DNA from: Campylobacter showae
GTDB taxonomy: Bacteria > Campylobacterota > Campylobacteria > Campylobacterales > Campylobacteraceae
DNA length: 64,000 bases
Reading direction: 5' to 3'
Assembly: GCF_900573985.1 (NCBI RefSeq)
Contig: NZ_UWOK01000001.1
Location: forward strand, 1,798,001-1,862,000
Shown here piece after piece: positions 61,784 to 64,000 of this stretch; positions within the stretch are counted from its first letter, which is position 1, and the number at the start of each line of letters is the position of its first letter. The notes below the pieces were generated by a model, which did not search any database, was not told the DNA's origin, and was given only the letters and a program-made list of their open reading frames with translations. The position numbers were made by a program, and so were the translations under genes.

Positions 61784-63703
61784 CTAGCCTATTTGCGAGC
61801 CGTTTTTGACCGCAGCCATAGGCGCGATGAGGCACAGTGACCCGTCCTCGGCGCTAAGTATCATGCCCTCGGATATATGGCCGAAAATTTTAGCCGGTTT
61901 TAGGTTTGCCAGCACGCAGACCTGCTTGCCGACTAGATCCGCCGGAGCGTAAAATTTAGCTATGCCCGATAAAATTTGACGCGGCTGCTCTTCGCCAAGA
62001 TCAATCTTAAATTTAAGCAACTTCTCGCTGCCTTCGATATTTGAGCACTCAAGCACGGTGCCTACTTTTATGACGTATTTTTTAAAGTCGTCGATTTTTA
62101 TCTTCGCGTCCGATTTTTCTTGCGGCGCAGGGGCGGTTTTGGCGGGTTCGCTCACGCTCGGTACCGCAGTCGCCATCAGCTCTTTTTCTATTTTTGGGAA
62201 AAGCGGCTGCGTTTTTTGCGCTTTAAAGTCCAAAATTTCGTTGTTTAGGATGATTTTTTTATAAGTAGCCGTCGAGATCTCAAAGCCAAGCGTCTGCGCG
62301 ATCTTTTCGCAGGTTTTTGGCATCGCAGGGCTTAACAGGACGGCCACGCGAGCCAGCAGGTTCGCGCACAGCGACACGAGCGCGTTTGCTTCGTCTTTTT
62401 TGCCGTTTTTGATTAGATTCCACGGCTCAAATTTAGCTATGCTCGCGTTTGCGAGCGTTAGCGCCTTAAAGAGCTCCTCAAGATAGCGATTCGTGGCGAA
62501 ACTCTCTAAATTTTTGATAGCGTTTTGTAGGTATTCGTTGCCGCTATCCAAAACCTCGCCGTAAAATTTGCGTAAATTTTGGCCCTTTATCTCAAAGTCC
62601 GAGTACTTTTCGCTCATGCCCACTATGCGGCTTAAAAGATTGCCCAAATCATTGCTAAGCTCGGAGTTTATGCGCTCGATCATCGCCTTTTGCGAAAAGT
62701 CGCCGTCCTGCCCAAACGGCACTTCGCGTAGCATAAAGTAGCGGAAATTTTCCAGCCCGTACGCGTCTGCGACCTCGCTTGGGTTGATGACGTTGCCCTT
62801 GCTTTTGCTCATCTTTTCGCCGTCTCTCGTCCACCAGCCGTGAGCGGCGACGCAGCGAGGCAGCGGCAGGTCAAGACTCATCAAAAACGCCGGCCAGTAC
62901 ACCGCGTGAAAGCGCAAAATATCTTTGCCGACTATATGCGTCGCGCCCTTCCAGTAGTTCATCTTATCATCGCCGCGCGTGTAGCCAAGCGTGCTAAGAT
63001 AGTTTATGAGCGCGTCTAGCCAGACGTACATCACATGTCTTGGTTCGTTTAGGCTCGCGGGCAGCTTGATACCCCACTCAAAGCTCGTGCGAGTGATCGA
63101 GAGATCGCGCAGGCCGCCTTTTACGAAGCTCACAACCTCGTTTTTCTTGCCGCGCGGCACGATACAGTCCTCGTTCTCCTCGTACCATTTTAGTAGCGCG
63201 TCTTGGTATTTTGATAGTTTGAAAAAATAGCTCTCCTCTTTCACCAAATTTGTCGGCCTGCCGCAGTCCGGACACCTCTCGTCCTCCAAAAGCTGAGTCT
63301 GCGTGAAAAAACTCTCACAGCTAACGCAGTAGTACCCCTCGTACTCGCCCTTGTAGATGTCGCCTTTTTTATACATTTTTTCGAATGCATTTTGCGCGGT
63401 GAGCTTGTGATAGTCGTCGGTCGTACGGATAAAATGATCGTAGCTGATCTCAAATTTATCCCACATCTCTCTAAATTTCGCGCTTATCTCGTCAGCGTAG
63501 GCTTGCGGCGTGTAGCCTTTTTTTGCGGCGGCTTGTTCGATCTTTTGCCCGTGCTCGTCGGTGCCGGTCATAAAGTACGTATCATCGCCCTTTAGCCTCG
63601 CAAATCTCGCTACCGTATCGGCGATCACGGTCGTGTAGGCGTGTCCGATGTGCGGCACGTCGTTTACGTAATAAATCGGAGTCGTAATATAAGTCGTGTT
63701 CAT
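61784..63703 (-). CDS. metG: Methionyl-tRNA synthetase
   Basis: Charges initiator and elongator tRNA-Met. The 639-residue protein has HIGH at residues 18-21 (PHIGHAYTT), zinc-type CVSCE..CPDC, KMSKSKGNVINPS, and a C-terminal Trbp111-type tRNA-binding domain (IKIDDFKKYVIKVGTV). A low-complexity linker rich in A, P and K joins them. Order metG-small Cys gene-fbp as in C. jejuni. Confidence 0.97.
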   Translation of the reverse strand: MNTTYITTPIYYVNDVPHIGHAYTTVIADTVARFARLKGDDTYFMTGTDEHGQKIEQAAAKKGYTPQAYADEISAKFREMWDKFEISYDHFIRTTDDYHKLTAQNAFEKMYKKGDIYKGEYEGYYCVSCESFFTQTQLLEDERCPDCGRPTNLVKEESYFFKLSKYQDALLKWYEENEDCIVPRGKKNEVVSFVKGGLRDLSITRTSFEWGIKLPASLNEPRHVMYVWLDALINYLSTLGYTRGDDKMNYWKGATHIVGKDILRFHAVYWPAFLMSLDLPLPRCVAAHGWWTRDGEKMSKSKGNVINPSEVADAYGLENFRYFMLREVPFGQDGDFSQKAMIERINSELSNDLGNLLSRIVGMSEKYSDFEIKGQNLRKFYGEVLDSGNEYLQNAIKNLESFATNRYLEELFKALTLANASIAKFEPWNLIKNGKKDEANALVSLCANLLARVAVLLSPAMPKTCEKIAQTLGFEISTATYKKIILNNEILDFKAQKTQPLFPKIEKELMATAVPSVSEPAKTAPAPQEKSDAKIKIDDFKKYVIKVGTVLECSNIEGSEKLLKFKIDLGEEQPRQILSGIAKFYAPADLVGKQVCVLANLKPAKIFGHISEGMILSAEDGSLCLIAPMAAVKNGSQIG

Positions 63704-63720
63704 ATCTTTCCTTTTTAAAT

Positions 63721-63933
63721 TTAAAAATCAAATCCGCCGCCGTCGCCTTTAGACATCGAGCTATATACGGCGTCCACGTAGTTTTTGCGGGTTTTGCACT
63801 CAAACATCACCTCGCAGGCAAAGCACGAGTTTAGCCCTTTTTCGCGCTGACAGGCTTGTAAAATTTCTCTTTGGCGATCAAGCTCCAGCTCAAATTCGTC
63901 CTTTTGAGCCGTTTGCGCTGCGTGCTCGCTCAT
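63721..63933 (-). CDS. Small Cys-rich conserved protein
   Basis: A 70-residue protein with C28, C37, C40 and C46 (QACQREKG, SCFACEVMFECKT), a possible metal site, and a Gly-rich end (KGDGGGFDF). Conserved between metG and fbp in Campylobacter, function unknown. ATG overlaps the fbp stop (ATGA). Confidence 0.85.
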   Translation of the reverse strand: MSEHAAQTAQKDEFELELDRQREILQACQREKGLNSCFACEVMFECKTRKNYVDAVYSSMSKGDGGGFDF

Positions 63934-64000
63934 TTCGCGCTTCCGTAAAATTTATGCAGTAAATTTATCTCGTCTTTGGAGCCAAAAAAGCAAGGCGTGG
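63930..64000 (-). CDS. fbp: Fructose-1,6-bisphosphatase, C-terminal end (partial)
   Basis: The last 23 codons, ending TPCFFGSKDEINLLHKFYG... then a short tail and TGA at 63932-63930. TPxFxGSK near the C terminus is typical for class I FBPase of gluconeogenesis. The gene continues past the window. Context with metG supports the call. Confidence 0.8.
   Translation of the reverse strand, partial: TPCFFGSKDEINLLHKFYGSAK

Overview
The window is chromosomal DNA from an epsilonproteobacterium, almost certainly Campylobacter. Gene order matches blocks I recall from C. jejuni: alaS-maf-pbpA; pflA; ffh-rpsP-KH-rimM-trmD-rplS with rluA, waaA, a zinc-ribbon gene, a NIF3 gene and glyQ; glnA-cheZ-U32-purE-DUF3972; flhX with a FliK-like gene through to hemL, folD and lepB; rpiB-apt-dedA-pepA-ychF; metG-fbp. 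Other hallmarks agree: a CheB without receiver domain, the futalosine enzyme MqnC and an AspA/Dcu pair. Base composition (mid-40s % GC by impression) is well above C. jejuni, so a species of the showae/rectus/curvus/concisus group is more likely. That species guess is inference.

Layout. 1-3.9 kb (+): alaS end, a membrane protein, maf and a class A penicillin-binding protein. 4.4-12.8 kb (-): the flagellar motor TPR protein PflA, an orphan NuoG-like protein, an aspartate-use cluster (aspA, dcuA, Asp/Glu racemase), an AT-rich gene-free stretch and a cupin. 12.9-25.6 kb (-): ribosome, tRNA and SRP genes, KDO transferase, glyQ, an AbgT transporter, purE, a U32 protein and CheZ. 25.8-28.1 kb (+): a PHP phosphatase and glnA. 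28.2-29.0 kb: nine tRNA genes behind a consensus promoter. 29.4-33.6 kb (-): recG, an M16-like protein and mqnC. 33.6-38.1 kb: a candidate structured RNA, two metal-type lipoproteins, an endonuclease V-like protein, an NfeD/stomatin pair and an MFS exporter. 38.3-46.1 kb (-): cheR-cheB, flagellar-export accessory genes, an MFS protein, AtpZ, hemL and a monoheme cytochrome. 46.2-53.2 kb (+): folD, lepB, an M50 protease, then rpiB to ychF. 53.2-64 kb: a frameshifted Sel1-repeat gene, a lipoprotein, an AlkD-type protein, psd, a metallophosphoesterase, ybeY, queC, a Mur-ligase-N-like protein, metG and the end of fbp.

The most striking signal lies outside the genes. The 9-mer AAATTTGAC (or its complement GTCAAATTT) occurs roughly 60 times by hand count, against an expectation near 0.5 for equal base frequencies. 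It lies between genes, often as inverted pairs forming hairpins at gene ends or as perfect palindromes. It also lies inside low-complexity insertions of otherwise conserved proteins. Its core AAATTT fits RAATTY, the site I recall being methylated by CtsM to mark self DNA for natural transformation in C. jejuni. A DNA-uptake-sequence-like role is therefore a testable idea.
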